64,000 bases of DNA from Oopsacas minuta (taxonomy: Eukaryota; Porifera; Hexactinellida; Lyssacinosida; Leucopsacidae): assembly GCA_024704765.1 (NCBI GenBank), contig JAKMXF010000321.1, positions 1,054,001 to 1,118,000 of the forward strand. The letters are read 5' to 3'. Shown piece after piece: positions 12,554 to 22,813 of this stretch. The notes beneath the pieces are model-generated. The model saw only the letters and a program-made list of their open reading frames with translations, ran no database searches and was not told the origin of the DNA. The stretch's first letter is position 1; the number at the start of each line of letters is the position of its first letter. Both the position numbers and the translations under genes were made by a program.

Positions 12554-12829
12554 TTGGTAATTGGGCTATATTCTGGAAAGTATGTTTATTCAGTGTTCAA
12601 GTATGCAATACAAAGTACTAGCAAGACACATGGCCAAATATAAAGGGTCCAAGGGAGACCACATAAAGTTGACGTACTAGGTTCAGAAGGACCACTTACG
12701 AGGTAGATTGTCCGACCAGAATGCATATAGCGGAATCTAGCATGATAGAATATCCTATATCTACGATCAGTTTTCATGAATTGAATTAATTAGAAGTCGC
12801 ATAATTATTACGAGGCACTCTAAAACTAG

Positions 12830-13140
12830 CATTATGCATATTCCCTGGATATTATGTACATCGTTCAATATGAGTAGCATTATGCATATTGTCCAATATG
12901 AGTAGCATTATGCATATTGTCCAATATGAGTAGCATTATGCATATTGTCCAATATGAGTAACATTATGCATATTGCCTGGACATTATGCATATTGACTAA
13001 AAAAGTAGCATTATGCATATTGCCTGGACATTATGCATATTGACTAAAAAAGTAGCATTATGCATATTGCCTGGACATTATGCATATTGACTAAAAAAGT
13101 AGCATTATGCATATTGCCTGGGCATTATGCATAATGCCCA
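12830..13140. repeat. Right subterminal tandem repeats of the Ginger-like element
   Basis: Reverse-complement counterpart of the left array: repeated GCATTATGCATATTG words with ACTAAAAAAGTA and CCTGGACATTATG spacers. The innermost copies carry the variant spacer TCCAATATGAGTA. The array stays in register with the left end, which supports a single element. Confidence 0.8.
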
Positions 13141-13197
13141 ATTTCTCATATTGCCCATAACATATATATATATATATTGATTAGTATAAATGTAACA

Positions 13198-13692
13198 ATG
13201 GGGAAACGAGTGAGGTTAAGAGAAAAGGTTAGAAAATCAGTACATTCTTCTGATAAAGATAATAAGATGGATGTAGCCAATAACACCACCAGCTTAATAC
13301 ATAAGTTTCCTATTAATACTGATTTTGTTAAGAGAAACAAATCCAAACTATTAACAAAGAGAGACAAGAAGCACATTAAGAAAAGAGTATGGGATGACCG
13401 TTTGAAAAGAGCAGCAAAGAGAACTACGCACAAGAAACAAATTAAAAAGAAAGTAAAGTCAACTCCTCTTTTCCATAACCTTGATACTCTTTTTCAAGCT
13501 ATTCAAGAAATTGAGACTGAAAATACAAACTCTGCTCCAAAATCACGTTCTATTAAAGTGCTAACATCAAAACGCAGGAAGAAAATGCTAGCTCTGGAAA
13601 GTGAGAGATTTCGCAAAGTTCAGCAACATCCTAGTTTCAAAGCTGATCCAATCGGCACTATAACCGAGCATTTGAGGAATGAAATGAAATAG
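13198..13692 (+). CDS. SLX9: SLX9-like ribosome biogenesis factor
   Basis: A 164-residue, strongly basic protein without introns. The N-terminus M-G-K-R-V-R-L-R-E-K-V-R and the C-terminal block R-S-x-K-V-L-T-S-K-R-R-K-K-M-L, then E-S-E-R-F-R-K-V-Q-Q-H-P-S-F-K-A-D-P, match the arrangement of the SLX9/FAM207 family: a basic start, a Lys-rich middle, and a terminal helix with F-x-x-(V/L)-x-x-x-P-x-F/Y-x-A-x-P. Family members are nucleolar factors in 40S pre-ribosome maturation and export. I choose Met 13198 because the conserved M-G-K starts there; the frame is open to an earlier Met codon with no conservation. The start codon lies only 35 bp from the end of the Ginger-like transposon, so its promoter must lie in or beyond that element. 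Confidence 0.75.
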   Translation: MGKRVRLREKVRKSVHSSDKDNKMDVANNTTSLIHKFPINTDFVKRNKSKLLTKRDKKHIKKRVWDDRLKRAAKRTTHKKQIKKKVKSTPLFHNLDTLFQAIQEIETENTNSAPKSRSIKVLTSKRRKKMLALESERFRKVQQHPSFKADPIGTITEHLRNEMK

Positions 13693-13759
13693 AAATTATT
13701 TAAGAAACATACAGTATGTTATATCATGTATCATTATGTATACTGTACTTAATTAATTA

Positions 13760-14100
13760 CAGTCAAACTAGTCTACAACGGGCACCGAAGGGACTGGCCA
13801 AAAGTTGCCGTTATACACAGGTGGCCGGTATAGAGAGGTTTATTGTTATACACTAGTGTGGCAGTAAGTTTATGTTAATGGTGCTGTTATAGAGAAGTTG
13901 GCCTCTAAGATACGTGAAGTAAGTAATGATGGCCACCCAAGGAACTTGTCAAAGGTAGACCTTATAGGAGGCGACCACTATATAAAGTGGCCGTTAGATA
14001 AAGGAACTGGCGGTTATATAGAGGCAATGGCAGTTATGGCTAGGTTTAGCGCCAGTAAGGGACCCAAAATGGTGGCGGCTATAGAGAGGTCATTATAATG
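13760..14100. repeat. Imperfect repeat with TATAGAGAGGT motifs
   Basis: Several degenerate copies of a motif like GGCCGTTATAGAGAGGTT recur about every 30-60 bp between 13780 and 14095, giving a spurious open frame at 13898-14098. Related ACCTCTATA/TATAGAGGT words occur at 1010-1060, 1440, 6730 and 62370-62407. They resemble the ends of pogo/Tigger-type MITEs (inference). Confidence 0.5.
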
Positions 14101-14924
14101 GGAAATTTATTTATAGTCGTACGAAAACATACAGATTACAGATTAATGTGTACGAGCATTTGGCTCGTTGCTTAGCCAAGACCTCATCGCTCCTCGAGGT
14201 ATCCCATGAGCGTAGGAAGACTAAGAAAAGTCACTGCCACAGGCTCCTCGATTCCTACGCCAATGTATACTTTTGGTTGTAAAATGTCGGAATTTTTCAT
14301 ATTTTAAACTTGATAAAGCGAAATATGGATCAATGTAGTTAGTTCTTGTTAGCTATATGTATCCGTTGAGATAAAATCTCTACGGATTTATTTTGAGATT
14401 TGGCTAATTTGTTTACTTTTATATTCCTAAAAACAACGAATACATTTAAATGATCAACTCTAAGTGTGAAATCGGATTCAGCATATTCGATATTTTAGTA
14501 AAGTTTTATTGAATTATATTACTTCCTGGCTGGACACGATAAATTCATAGTTTTGCGAAATTCACTTTCAACAGACAAACAACAATTGATACTCCCGAGT
14601 ACACTTCCAGTCTGTTGGCTGGACATTTTATGCCAAAAATCTGAGGTTTTTTGTCTAAATATTCACTACGTACATGGCGTAGCATTGCACTAAATATTAG
14701 TAAGCCCATGCAGACGAAAATGGTTTGTATTTGGGTAAGGCTAATGAGACAATGGTGGCAAGAACATGTCCTTGCCAACCGCGTGGCCGCACCGCTTTCT
14801 ACGGTAATGATACATGCACCAGTGAAAACACGCTGGACATGACTATGTCATATGGCATTTGATCCTGTTTGAAAGGAATTCATGTATTCACACTGTATTA
14901 TATTGTAACTTCTTAATTATATTT
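14101..14924. repeat. Dispersed repeat, shared with 40205-40390
   Basis: No gene seen. Between about 14465 and 14600 the sequence (a run like AAGTTTTATTGAATTATATT, then ACACGATAAA and ACAGACAAACAACAATTGA) recurs with changes at 40215-40390 in the same orientation, and partly near 26860-26890. It is an old dispersed repeat of unknown class. Confidence 0.45.
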
Positions 14925-15540
14925 CTATTTAATATATTGAATAATGGCTAGTACCTCTACGTCACCAGAACATCTATGTAACAGATCAGATGAACCACGT
15001 ATTACAGGTATCCAATAAAGATTACTCTTCCTTGATCTGGACATCCATTTCATGATACTCCTCATATGAGAGTTTACAAGCCGTTGGTCGTAATCGTTTT
15101 GACTAAGGGTCAGTTGTATTGCAGGAAAACTCGAACTCATAGGAACAAATCTCGGTCGGGTTGAACACACTGATACCTCCATATTTTGCACGCAGAGAAA
15201 AAAGCAGTGGTTTGTTGGTGATAAAGTGAGAACGTGATTAAGCTGTTTGATGATATCAGCCCCTGCAAGGTTACCCCACTTGGCAGATGAAATGTCATTA
15301 GATAAAATAAATGAGTGAGGTGTAGAACAGTCTGTCTTTGCGTAACCACTTAGAATTTGGATTTATAGAAAGATCAGTAAACTCTGCAACTGAAGTAACA
15401 CATAAAGGATGAAACCATTTGTTACATCCGAGATCGTCGTACCCCAGAGATTCTGGCTTAGAGTGCAAATACATATTACCACCAACCCGAATCCTTATAA
15501 TTGTTAGCATGGCTTGCTGTGGAAGTGGAACTATCAAAAT
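14925..15540 (-). pseudogene. Retroelement/PHD-finger remnant
   Basis: Broken minus-strand frames. From 15537 downward the frame holds a degenerate PHD-type motif, G-C-N-K-W-F-H-P-L-C-V, and later S-K-W-L-R-K-D. From about 15300 to 15110 another frame reads F-F-S-L-R-A-K-Y-G-G-I-S-V-F-N-P-T-E-I, which resembles the L-P-x-x-x-G-G-L-x-I-x-N-P block found downstream of reverse transcriptases of non-LTR or DIRS-like elements. Several frame changes and stops separate the pieces, so this is a relic rather than a gene. Class assignment is tentative. Confidence 0.4.
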
Positions 15541-15707
15541 GATGCTATAGATTCATTTCAGAGGCTTATCAGGGTATTCGAGCATTTAGTTTCTATTTTT
15601 GACATTTTAAAATTTAAAATATCAAATTATTCAATATTGTAGGAGACAATCTGATCTATATTGTATATTCCTTATGTTTGTGTATTATGTATTCAATTTC
15701 TAACAGA

Positions 15708-17157
15708 ATGGCTAGCTCTCTTGTGAGCCTTATGAGTCTAGGGTTATCCCCCGAGCACGTGTATAAACACGCGGTACAGTACTGCACTAAATACACTCCT
15801 GACTTATCCTATCAGGACAAATGTACTGTTGTTGCATTACACAAACAAGCTACTTCACAGAAACCTGTTTCACATCCAGACGAGAGTAACTCATTGTTAT
15901 TTTCTGTTGATGAAGAAGACTGGTTAAGAGAATGGAATAAGATTAAAGAAATGAATTGTGTTGAGGCTATGAGAGAGTTCTCTGCTATACTCAGTTCTAA
16001 ATCCGACAAATTCTCTCTCTGGATGTCAGATCTCTATGCTGGGAGTAAAGCAACTAGAGAACAGCTGCTCTATAAAGATTCGGTCAACAAACCTATCAGC
16101 ATTAACTTTAATACTTACAAACGGCCTTCTCACATACAAATACTACAGTCTCCAGCTGCTGCATACAAATCCAACAAGACAATAGAGGATGTTGTTAAGA
16201 CTGCAAGAGATACACCTATTTCTAACCTGCTACCAGATATATCACATATTGCGAAAGAGAATAGTAGAGAGATAGAAGTACCAGGAGTACAGCCTGGTTA
16301 TCTCTGGTGTAAGAGATCAGAAGCTGCAGAGTTTATTCGTAGTATCAGAGAATTACCTGATTCTAGAGTCCTGATATCACCTGGAGAGAGTATTACTATA
16401 AAGGCACCTGTGTATCCTGACGTTAATACTCTATTCTGGGAGTTTGCTACAGAGAGGTGAGCATATATACATTAGAATTTAGAATTGACAAGTCCTGGTG
16501 TTAGATCGATTTGCAATGCGAATTCTCTCCCACGAATGCCATTTGATGGCAATGGTTTTCACGTTTATCGATACTTATTCAAACTCAGCGCTTTAGAAAT
16601 GTAATATTTATACGGGTCCATATTTCACTTGATTGGTCTCTTAACTAATGCTAGCGATTTACAAATCCCCAAATGCGGTCGTTCAATAACGCACTCTCAC
16701 TGATTGATATTCCAAAATGTATAAGCAAGCTAGATTATCTGAATTTTCATTATTCGAATGTTTTGACTTGTCCAAACATTTTAGGATAATTGAAGTTACA
16801 CTGTATGGGTAATATACAAGATACAGTATTCTATAATTCTCGATCATCTGATTTATTTCTTCATTCTTTAGATATGATATCGGGTTTGGTGCAGAACTAG
16901 AAGTGTGTACAGATACAGATACCTCCTCACCCTCTGATCAAACAGAATTTACAGAAATTATACCTAAAGAACGTAGACTCTGTTGTGAAGATGTGATAGT
17001 AGGTTGCCACAGAGCAATCTCTCCGTCAGAACTCAAGGGTCAGAGGACTTATTATTTGCGGTTTGATAATAAGTATTCTCTGCTTACGAGTAAAGTTCTA
17101 TATTACAAAGTGTATTGTAATAATTCTGTATTGGATTCTAATATGAATAGATTGTGA
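15708..17157 (+). CDS. ACBD3: ACBD3-like Golgi protein (ACBP + GOLD), two exons
   Basis: Exon 1 is 15708-16456 and exon 2 is 16872-17157, with a GT-AG intron; the product is 344 residues. Residues about 1-110 match the acyl-CoA-binding domain of ACBD3/GCP60: L-x-x-E-H-V-Y-K-H-A-V-Q-Y, then Y-Q-D-K-C-T-V-V-A-L-H-K-Q, then W-L-R-E-W-N-K-I and A-M-R-E-F. The C-terminal part from about 190 is a GOLD domain. L-F-W-E-F-A-T-E-R and Y-D-I-G-F-G are joined exactly at the splice, and it ends with Y-Y-L-R-F-D-N-K-Y-S-L-L-x-S-K-x-L-Y-Y-K-V. ACBD3 is a Golgi scaffold binding giantin and PI4KB through these domains. At 344 residues it is much shorter than vertebrate ACBD3 (about 530) and lacks most of the charged/Gln-rich middle. 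I chose Met 15708 because TAACAG just before it looks like a splice acceptor. TMED8-type GOLD proteins lack the ACBP part. Confidence 0.85.
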
Positions 17158-18980
17158 TTTCTGAATTATTTAATTTGTTATATTTTGGTGTAACTCAAAA
17201 CGATGGAAACCATTACCGTATGTAGAGCTGGGTTTGGTTAACCGGTTAACTGCCGCTCTGAAATTCTCTTAAATTTCGAGGTACATATCCTGAGTCTACT
17301 AGTCAACAACTACAGAGCAATTATATTTTTATCTTAGGGAATTAGAGTATTCAAAATGTAACAGGCTATTTGGATATTGACATAGGCCTGATATTGCTTA
17401 TTTTTGAGCATTTTACAACAACTTGACCGTTTTGGAATTTTCTCTTTGAATATACCTAGAATGGTGCGAAAATATGATCAATCACCGTAATTTGTGAGAA
17501 TTTATTGGCTGTGGGCATTCAACTATATTTCGCTTTACCACGATATCACCATCTTCTATAATAATAAGAGGATAGCCCTTCCGATGATTGATACGGGACT
17601 ACTATAAGATCACTTAGAAGTTTCTCTACATTTCGATATTGCTATTTATTGTTAATTACGTTCTTGATTACTAAATATAATCTATTTACAGTTACCTTCA
17701 TTTATGTAAGATTGATCAGTTACATAGAGAAAATTGTAAATTTCTGAGCTAGTTGTGCTAATTGTAAATCATACAACATGTACGTAGATTACGTAGGCTA
17801 ACAAAGCACCTGAATATGATCAAATTAGAGAGCGAAATCTTTAATTATTCGATGCCCTAGAAACGTATCAAAAAATTGGCCTCGCGTCTCTGAATTTACA
17901 GTCATAGCATATGTGTATCATGATATAACGATTGGTTTAATCGAGTATGTATGTTCAAATTTAACATTTTCAAATCTATATCTACATCATGTATCATATG
18001 ATTAATCATAACACAAACAAATAATACTGAGCTACACTCCCAGCCTGTCATACTATAGTATATTGGCGCAGTTTTGAAATGGTTGCCTATTTTTATTATA
18101 AATACTAACTTTATATTCTACTACCATCAGTCCATCACATGTATTGAGTTTGTATTTTCAACATAGCATTATACATATGACATATTATGTAAACTTACTA
18201 CCTTAATATTTTGCTGTTTTGACAAGTGTTAAGGCTAAAAAGTTGTTTTCAAGAAACAAGATTTCCATTTTTTGCCCACAGCCAAGTATTAAAACTCTTG
18301 ATTTTCAACTAAATTTATGAATAATTTCACTCATAACTATTATCAACTATTGATTCTGATTGTGTTTAGTGGCACTGTTTGTATGTTGTCCTGAAATCTA
18401 GAACATGACTCCACTGTTCTCATTAAGCTATAGTCTCGCCGTTCACGAATTTGTCGTTTACGGAAATTTACAGGAACTTAACCCCCGCCATAGGCGAGGG
18501 ATATCTGTATATGCACATACTGTTTAGATTAATTACGTTTAAAATACGATTGGCGAACACTTCGTATACGGACATTTCGTATACGGGTACTTCGTCTACG
18601 TAAATTTCGTATGATGGACTTTTTGCCTAATGGACATTTCATATAATGGACATATCGTATAGTGGACAATTAGTCTAAATATTGTATAATACATGCTATC
18701 CCCCAACACTTGTGTATTGGTCATAAACACGTCTACGTTATTCTTATAGCGCATACGTTTGTTTGGGTTGACGACTATAATTCCATTCTTGATTCTTAAT
18801 GTTATTTGACACTTGTGAATACTACTTGTAAAGTGAATTAACTATAAATATCTTCCTCCTGGGCAAGGAATAATCAAATTTTCAAATGTCAACTTCAAAT
18901 TGATTGTGAGACTACAACTACACTTAATATTGAACTTATCAAGTCAACCAAAGGAATGAATATAGCTCATATATAAGGAC
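17158..18980. other. Intergenic, no gene seen
   Basis: No coding frame or RNA gene recognised over about 1.8 kb. The right half (about 18440-18690) holds a dispersed repeat described separately. Confidence 0.5.
18440..18690. repeat. Dispersed repeat with TTCGTATACGGACA periodicity
   Basis: Successive words such as ACTTCGTATACGGACATTTC, TCGTATGATGGAC and CATATCGTATAGTGGACAAT recur about every 18 bp. The same series, inverted, occurs at 32555-32685. It encodes nothing convincing. The class is unknown; it may be the end region of a MITE with internal repeats. Confidence 0.6.
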
Positions 18981-18982
18981 TT

Positions 18983-19483
18983 TTGCAGACTTTCAATGGT
19001 GCAAGTTTAGCAGGTAACCAATATTGGCTGTGCGAGCAGCGTGGAACATGTAAGGCGCGATTGACTACATCTCCAGATGGAGCAATATTAATTCCATCGT
19101 TATTTACTGAAATACTTAGTAGTCACGCTCATGGACCTAATCCAGCTCGCTCCGAAATGTTGCGGGGTTATCAATTGATGAAAGGCCATGCATTAGCTGG
19201 GGAGAAAACTCGTACTATTTTGACACAAGGCCTTGTTGGATTAAACGAGTCAAGTATAGTTGCATTGCCTACTCTAAGTTCAGTAAAACGTACAATACAC
19301 CGCCATAAGAGTTTAGTAGAAGAGAATGTCATCAACCATGATTCTGCTATTGAATTACGAATACCTGATAGATACAGATTTATATTAAAGGAAGAAAGTT
19401 TTCTAATATATGACTCCGGGATGGGAGATTACTATGATTTAATAAATATTCCATTTAACAAATGGCAACCAATTCCCCCATGA
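18983..19483 (+). pseudogene. FLYWCH-type zinc-finger fragment of a MULE-like transposon
   Basis: A frame of about 166 codons opens at a possible splice acceptor (TTTTGCAG, AG at 18987-18988) and stops at 19481-19483. Its start reads N-Q-Y-W-L-C-E-Q-R-G-T-C-K-A-R-L-T-T, followed by H-A-H-G-P-N-P-A-R, the W-x-C-x-n-C-x-A-R and H-x-H spacing of FLYWCH/WRKY-GCM1-like fingers that precede MULE transposases. No MULE catalytic domain follows within the window. I therefore read it as the N-terminal exon of a truncated element; a small host FLYWCH gene is the alternative. Confidence 0.5.
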
Positions 19484-20201
19484 ACTCACTATAACATTTT
19501 AGCTTAGTCTATATCTCTTGCAGAACATTTTCCAATTTATTTCTGCTAATTGAGAAGAACATCGGTTGAATTTTCCCACAAATCCTGTGTGTTCTTATTC
19601 TGAGAATCTTTGGTTGTCTGTTTAGAATTTTCACACCTCAATATCGAATTGATTTCTTTCGGAATTCGTAGCATTCCATGGTTGCTAGGATATAAAGCAG
19701 TGTCTTTAGAATGTCTCGTTTGTTGCTTTTTAGGCGGGGTTATTTCACGAATTAGTATTCGTTGAGTTTCGTCACTGAGTAGTCGAATTCTCTCATTTCC
19801 ATGTTTCAATCCATTATGTGAGGGACATTCCTAACCTTCGGTTGGTTGTCAAGAAACTGTTTCGCAGCAGTAAGCTCTTTGTATGATATCTGGGTTCGGG
19901 CGGGGAAATCTTGAGACATACGCGGGAGAAACAGACAGCGGTCTCAGATAGATTTCGTAATCAGAAATCGTATTAATATGAAATAAGAATCTATTTATGT
20001 AAATTTATTCGTATATAATTAGTTAAGCTTTACAAAATACAGAATAAAAGACAGATTGGGAAGTGGATTAGTCTGTTATGAGGATATGTCCGCTTCTCAG
20101 AGAATGAATTACGTAAATGTTTAACAAATTAATTTGGTTTCATCAAGGTTCTCAATGCCTTACACTTAAACTGCAAATAAATGTAAATAACAAGTTTAAT
20201 A
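19484..20201. other. Non-coding, possible transposon remnant
   Basis: A minus-strand frame at 19546-19809 is rich in Lys, Arg and Thr but matches nothing I know; it may belong to the same decayed element as the zinc-finger fragment. No other gene or RNA is seen before the mariner end at 20202. Confidence 0.4.
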
Positions 20202-21530
20202 CGAGGGTCGTCCAAAAAGTTTTTAGAATGAATGCTGTAACTTCATTTCTTGCACACCAATACATCTTATATCTATAGTACACTATTTATAACTACTCTA
20301 GTTAAAATATCTAAGCTTTTTATCTTTTATTACTTTTTTGACAGCTACTTATATAGTCAGCACTTGGCTCTTATTTTAAATTCGTACCTATTATTCCTCA
20401 TGGATTTACATTTGGAAAGGAGGGACTTTCGCGCAATGATTTTTTATGACTTTATGAGAAAACTCAGTCCTAAAGAATCACATATTCAACTTCAGGACAC
20501 ATTTGGAGAAAAATCACCATCTTTGGCTACAGTGTACAACTGGTACGGTGAATTTAACCGTGGACGAAAGACTCTAAGTGATGAGATGCGATCAGGACGT
20601 CCTGCAGATGCGGTTAACCCAGAAAATATCCAGAAAGTTAAGAAAATAATCAAAAATGAGCGTCGAATCATAATTGACGAAATAATGAGTTATTTAGACA
20701 TCAGCAGAGGAAGCCTTCATGCCATACTTCATGAACATCTCTTGGTGAGGAAAGTGGCTGCACGTTGGATTCCACATAAACTTTCTGAAGAACAAATGAC
20801 AACTCGAGTGGATTGGTGCAAATTTATGATCAGAAAATTCGATCATGGTCGTTCAAAGCTATTGAATACATTAATTACGGGAGATGAGACTTGGATTTAC
20901 CAATATGACCCAGAGACGAAGCAACAATCTTCAGTTTGGCTTTTTCCAGATGATGATCCCCCTCAAAAATTGAGACGTGCACGAAGTGGCAACAAGCAAA
21001 TGGTCGCCAGTTTCATCTCTAAAAAGGGATATGTTGCTACTATTCCCCTTATAGAGCAAAAGACTGTAACTGCGAGTTGGTATGTCAACATTTGCATGCC
21101 TCAGGTGATAGAAAAGTGGAGCATTTTACATCCTAAAGCCTACCTCGCCTCACTTCAATGGCACCATGACAATGCAAGTGCACACAAGGCAGCTTTAACA
21201 ATGGATTTCTTTGCAGAAAATGGTATAAAATTGATACCCCATCCAGCATATTCCCCAGATTTGGCGCCATGCGACTTCTTTCTTTTCCCTAAACTAAAAA
21301 AGAAGATCAAAGGGGTTCATTTCGATAGTGCAGAAGAGGCAAGACTGGCTTATAATGGGGCCCTCCAAGACCTAACCAAAGAAGACTGGGAAAATTGTTT
21401 TGAAAGTTGGTTTAGAAGGATGGATTTATGCATACAGTCATCTGGTATTTACTTCGAGAAACTATAAAAAAATAATCCATTTCCTACTATTCTTTCATAT
21501 AGATTCTAAAGACTTTTTGGACTATCCTCG
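20202..21530 (+). mobile_element. Complete mariner element
   Basis: A 1,329-bp element with inverted ends of about 28 bp. The left starts CGAGGGTCGTCCAAAAAGT, and the right is its reverse complement with a few differences (CGAGGATAGTCCAAAAAGT). It is flanked by TA at 20200-20201 and 21531-21532, the standard Tc1/mariner target duplication. It holds one uninterrupted transposase gene on the plus strand. Confidence 0.95.
20400..21467 (+). CDS. Mariner transposase, intact
   Basis: A 355-residue protein, the usual length for mariner. The N-terminal helix-turn-helix region includes F-Y-D-F-M-R-K-L-S-P and the motif T-V-Y-N-W-Y-G-E-F, followed by S-G-R-P and W-I-P-H-K-L-S. The DD34D catalytic triad is complete: Asp in T-G-D-E-T-W-I-Y, Asp in H-H-D-N-A-S-A-H, and Asp in D-L-A-P-C-D-F-F, with exactly 34 residues between the last two. 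It ends with the family's Y-F-E-K-L tail. The frame extends upstream to 20250, but Met 20400 (M-D-L-H-L-E-R-R-D-F) matches the usual start. It catalyses excision and TA-targeted insertion. No stop or frameshift is seen, so it could be active. Confidence 0.95.
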   Translation: MDLHLERRDFRAMIFYDFMRKLSPKESHIQLQDTFGEKSPSLATVYNWYGEFNRGRKTLSDEMRSGRPADAVNPENIQKVKKIIKNERRIIIDEIMSYLDISRGSLHAILHEHLLVRKVAARWIPHKLSEEQMTTRVDWCKFMIRKFDHGRSKLLNTLITGDETWIYQYDPETKQQSSVWLFPDDDPPQKLRRARSGNKQMVASFISKKGYVATIPLIEQKTVTASWYVNICMPQVIEKWSILHPKAYLASLQWHHDNASAHKAALTMDFFAENGIKLIPHPAYSPDLAPCDFFLFPKLKKKIKGVHFDSAEEARLAYNGALQDLTKEDWENCFESWFRRMDLCIQSSGIYFEKL

Positions 21531-21583
21531 TATGTGAATAATATCAAAAGGGAAATATTCTAATAAATAACACAAACAACAAA

Positions 21584-22813
21584 CTAAAAAGCTTGTAAAC
21601 AGAAATTAGTATTACGAGATATAACAAAAATAGTTCCTAATGCTGAAATACTAATACCATATGGATTTGTAAATTCTCCTCTCCCATGTCCTCTCCTCCC
21701 TATGGTCTCCATTAGCTTTCCTGAAGGAGATAGTATCTTGATATTGTTACGCATAAGATCAGTAATAAGAATATTCCCTGCTACATCCAAACAAAAGAAG
21801 AAGGGACAATGCACCACACCATCCTTCCCAATAGTAATGCATGAGTTTATAAGGTCTCCACTTCTCGAGTAGAAGTGGACACAATTAGGACTTTGATCTA
21901 GCACTACAATGCTAGTGGGAGTAACTTTAACATCCCCAGGGTATTTTAGCTGGTGAGTACCCAAACAATTAACAAATTCAAGAGCTTTGGAGAATATAGA
22001 AACTCTGTTATTGTAACAATCAGCAACATACACATCTCCATTCCAGTCAACACAGAGTCCTTGTGGTTCATTTAGCTCTCCATCTCCTGCTCCTATGTTA
22101 CCAGTCCTCTTCAATAGTTTGTAATCTTTCTTGTTGAACTGTAACAAAGTGTGGAGTTCTCTGTCCGTAATGAAGACGTTATCTTCTGTCACAGCTATTC
22201 CCCATGGGCCCTTGAGTATGTCTTGTCCAAATCTTATCAAGAATTTTCCTTCAAAAGACACAACTTGAATACGACTATTACGACAATCGGCTAAGTAAAT
22301 TAACTGATTTGGTTCATCTAGAGATAGACCTCCAGCATATAATTCATTGTTATCTATCCCTTCCTTCCCAATCGCTAGGATTGGTTCTTTCTTCAGAGAG
22401 TAGCCTAGCTCCCATTTTTTCACCTCTCCGAACTCAGCGATCTGAGTTTGTAGTTGGGACAGCGTCGTACAGGAGAAGAAGGGCTGCTGGAGTTTTGTGG
22501 GAGTCTCCAGCTGTTTGGTGCGCTGTTGATAGAGGTCAGTGGCCTGTTGATGGAGATCTTTGTTCTCATTAACTTTCAGACTTAGCTCCCCCATGTGTCG
22601 TTGAGTATTGGCCAGTTCCTCCATGGCTGACTTACGGTTGCTCGCTTTTGATGAATATTCCTCTTTCATATCTCTGAGTTTCCCCAGGAGAGCCTTCCTC
22701 CTCACGATCAGCTGCTTAATTAGGAGATCGAACGTATTCATGATTTGAGTAGCGACATAACCGAATTGTGCCAATTCATTATCTGGTGCCATTATGGGCT
22801 GATTTGTTGCCAT
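21584..22813 (-). CDS. Coiled-coil NHL-repeat protein (TRIM-NHL-like, no RING)
   Basis: A 409-residue intronless protein. Residues about 20-130 form a coiled-coil region (Q-L-I-V-R-R-K-A-L-L-G-K-L-R and following heptads). From about 145 to the end there are five or six NHL propeller repeats, seen as repeated D-x-x-N-x-R-I-Q-V/V-S-I-F-S and Y-V-A-D-C-Y-N-N-R motifs, for example D-V-Y-V-A-D-C-Y-N-N-R-V and N-I-L-I-T-D-L-M-R-N-N-I-K. The last repeat reads G-E-F-T-N-P-Y-G-I-S-I. TRIM2/TRIM71-type proteins share this C-terminal architecture but begin with RING and B-box fingers, absent here. NHL propellers bind protein or RNA. I cannot assign a substrate. The gene begins about 1.3 kb from the mariner end and faces it tail-on. 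Confidence 0.8.
   Translation of the reverse strand: MATNQPIMAPDNELAQFGYVATQIMNTFDLLIKQLIVRRKALLGKLRDMKEEYSSKASNRKSAMEELANTQRHMGELSLKVNENKDLHQQATDLYQQRTKQLETPTKLQQPFFSCTTLSQLQTQIAEFGEVKKWELGYSLKKEPILAIGKEGIDNNELYAGGLSLDEPNQLIYLADCRNSRIQVVSFEGKFLIRFGQDILKGPWGIAVTEDNVFITDRELHTLLQFNKKDYKLLKRTGNIGAGDGELNEPQGLCVDWNGDVYVADCYNNRVSIFSKALEFVNCLGTHQLKYPGDVKVTPTSIVVLDQSPNCVHFYSRSGDLINSCITIGKDGVVHCPFFFCLDVAGNILITDLMRNNIKILSPSGKLMETIGRRGHGRGEFTNPYGISISALGTIFVISRNTNFCLQAF

Larger units (their letters stand above)
10072..13162 (-). mobile_element. Complete Ginger-like integrase DNA transposon
   Basis: The two ends are perfect inverted copies beginning TGTTATGGGCAATATGAGAA and continuing into repeated ATGCATAATG words. 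The element is flanked on both sides by the 4-bp word TATA (10068-10071 and 13163-13166), a candidate target duplication. Four-bp duplications and TGT-starting ends are known for the Ginger group of cut-and-paste elements that use a retroviral-type integrase. Inside lies one minus-strand, four-exon integrase gene with all frames open. The subterminal zones hold 47-bp tandem units. The right end lies just before SLX9. The family name is inferred from the integrase type and termini. Confidence 0.85.

Noticed and set aside
13898-14098. Frame of 66 codons downstream of SLX9
   Set aside because: Made of imperfect TATAGAGAGGT repeats, without protein resemblance.
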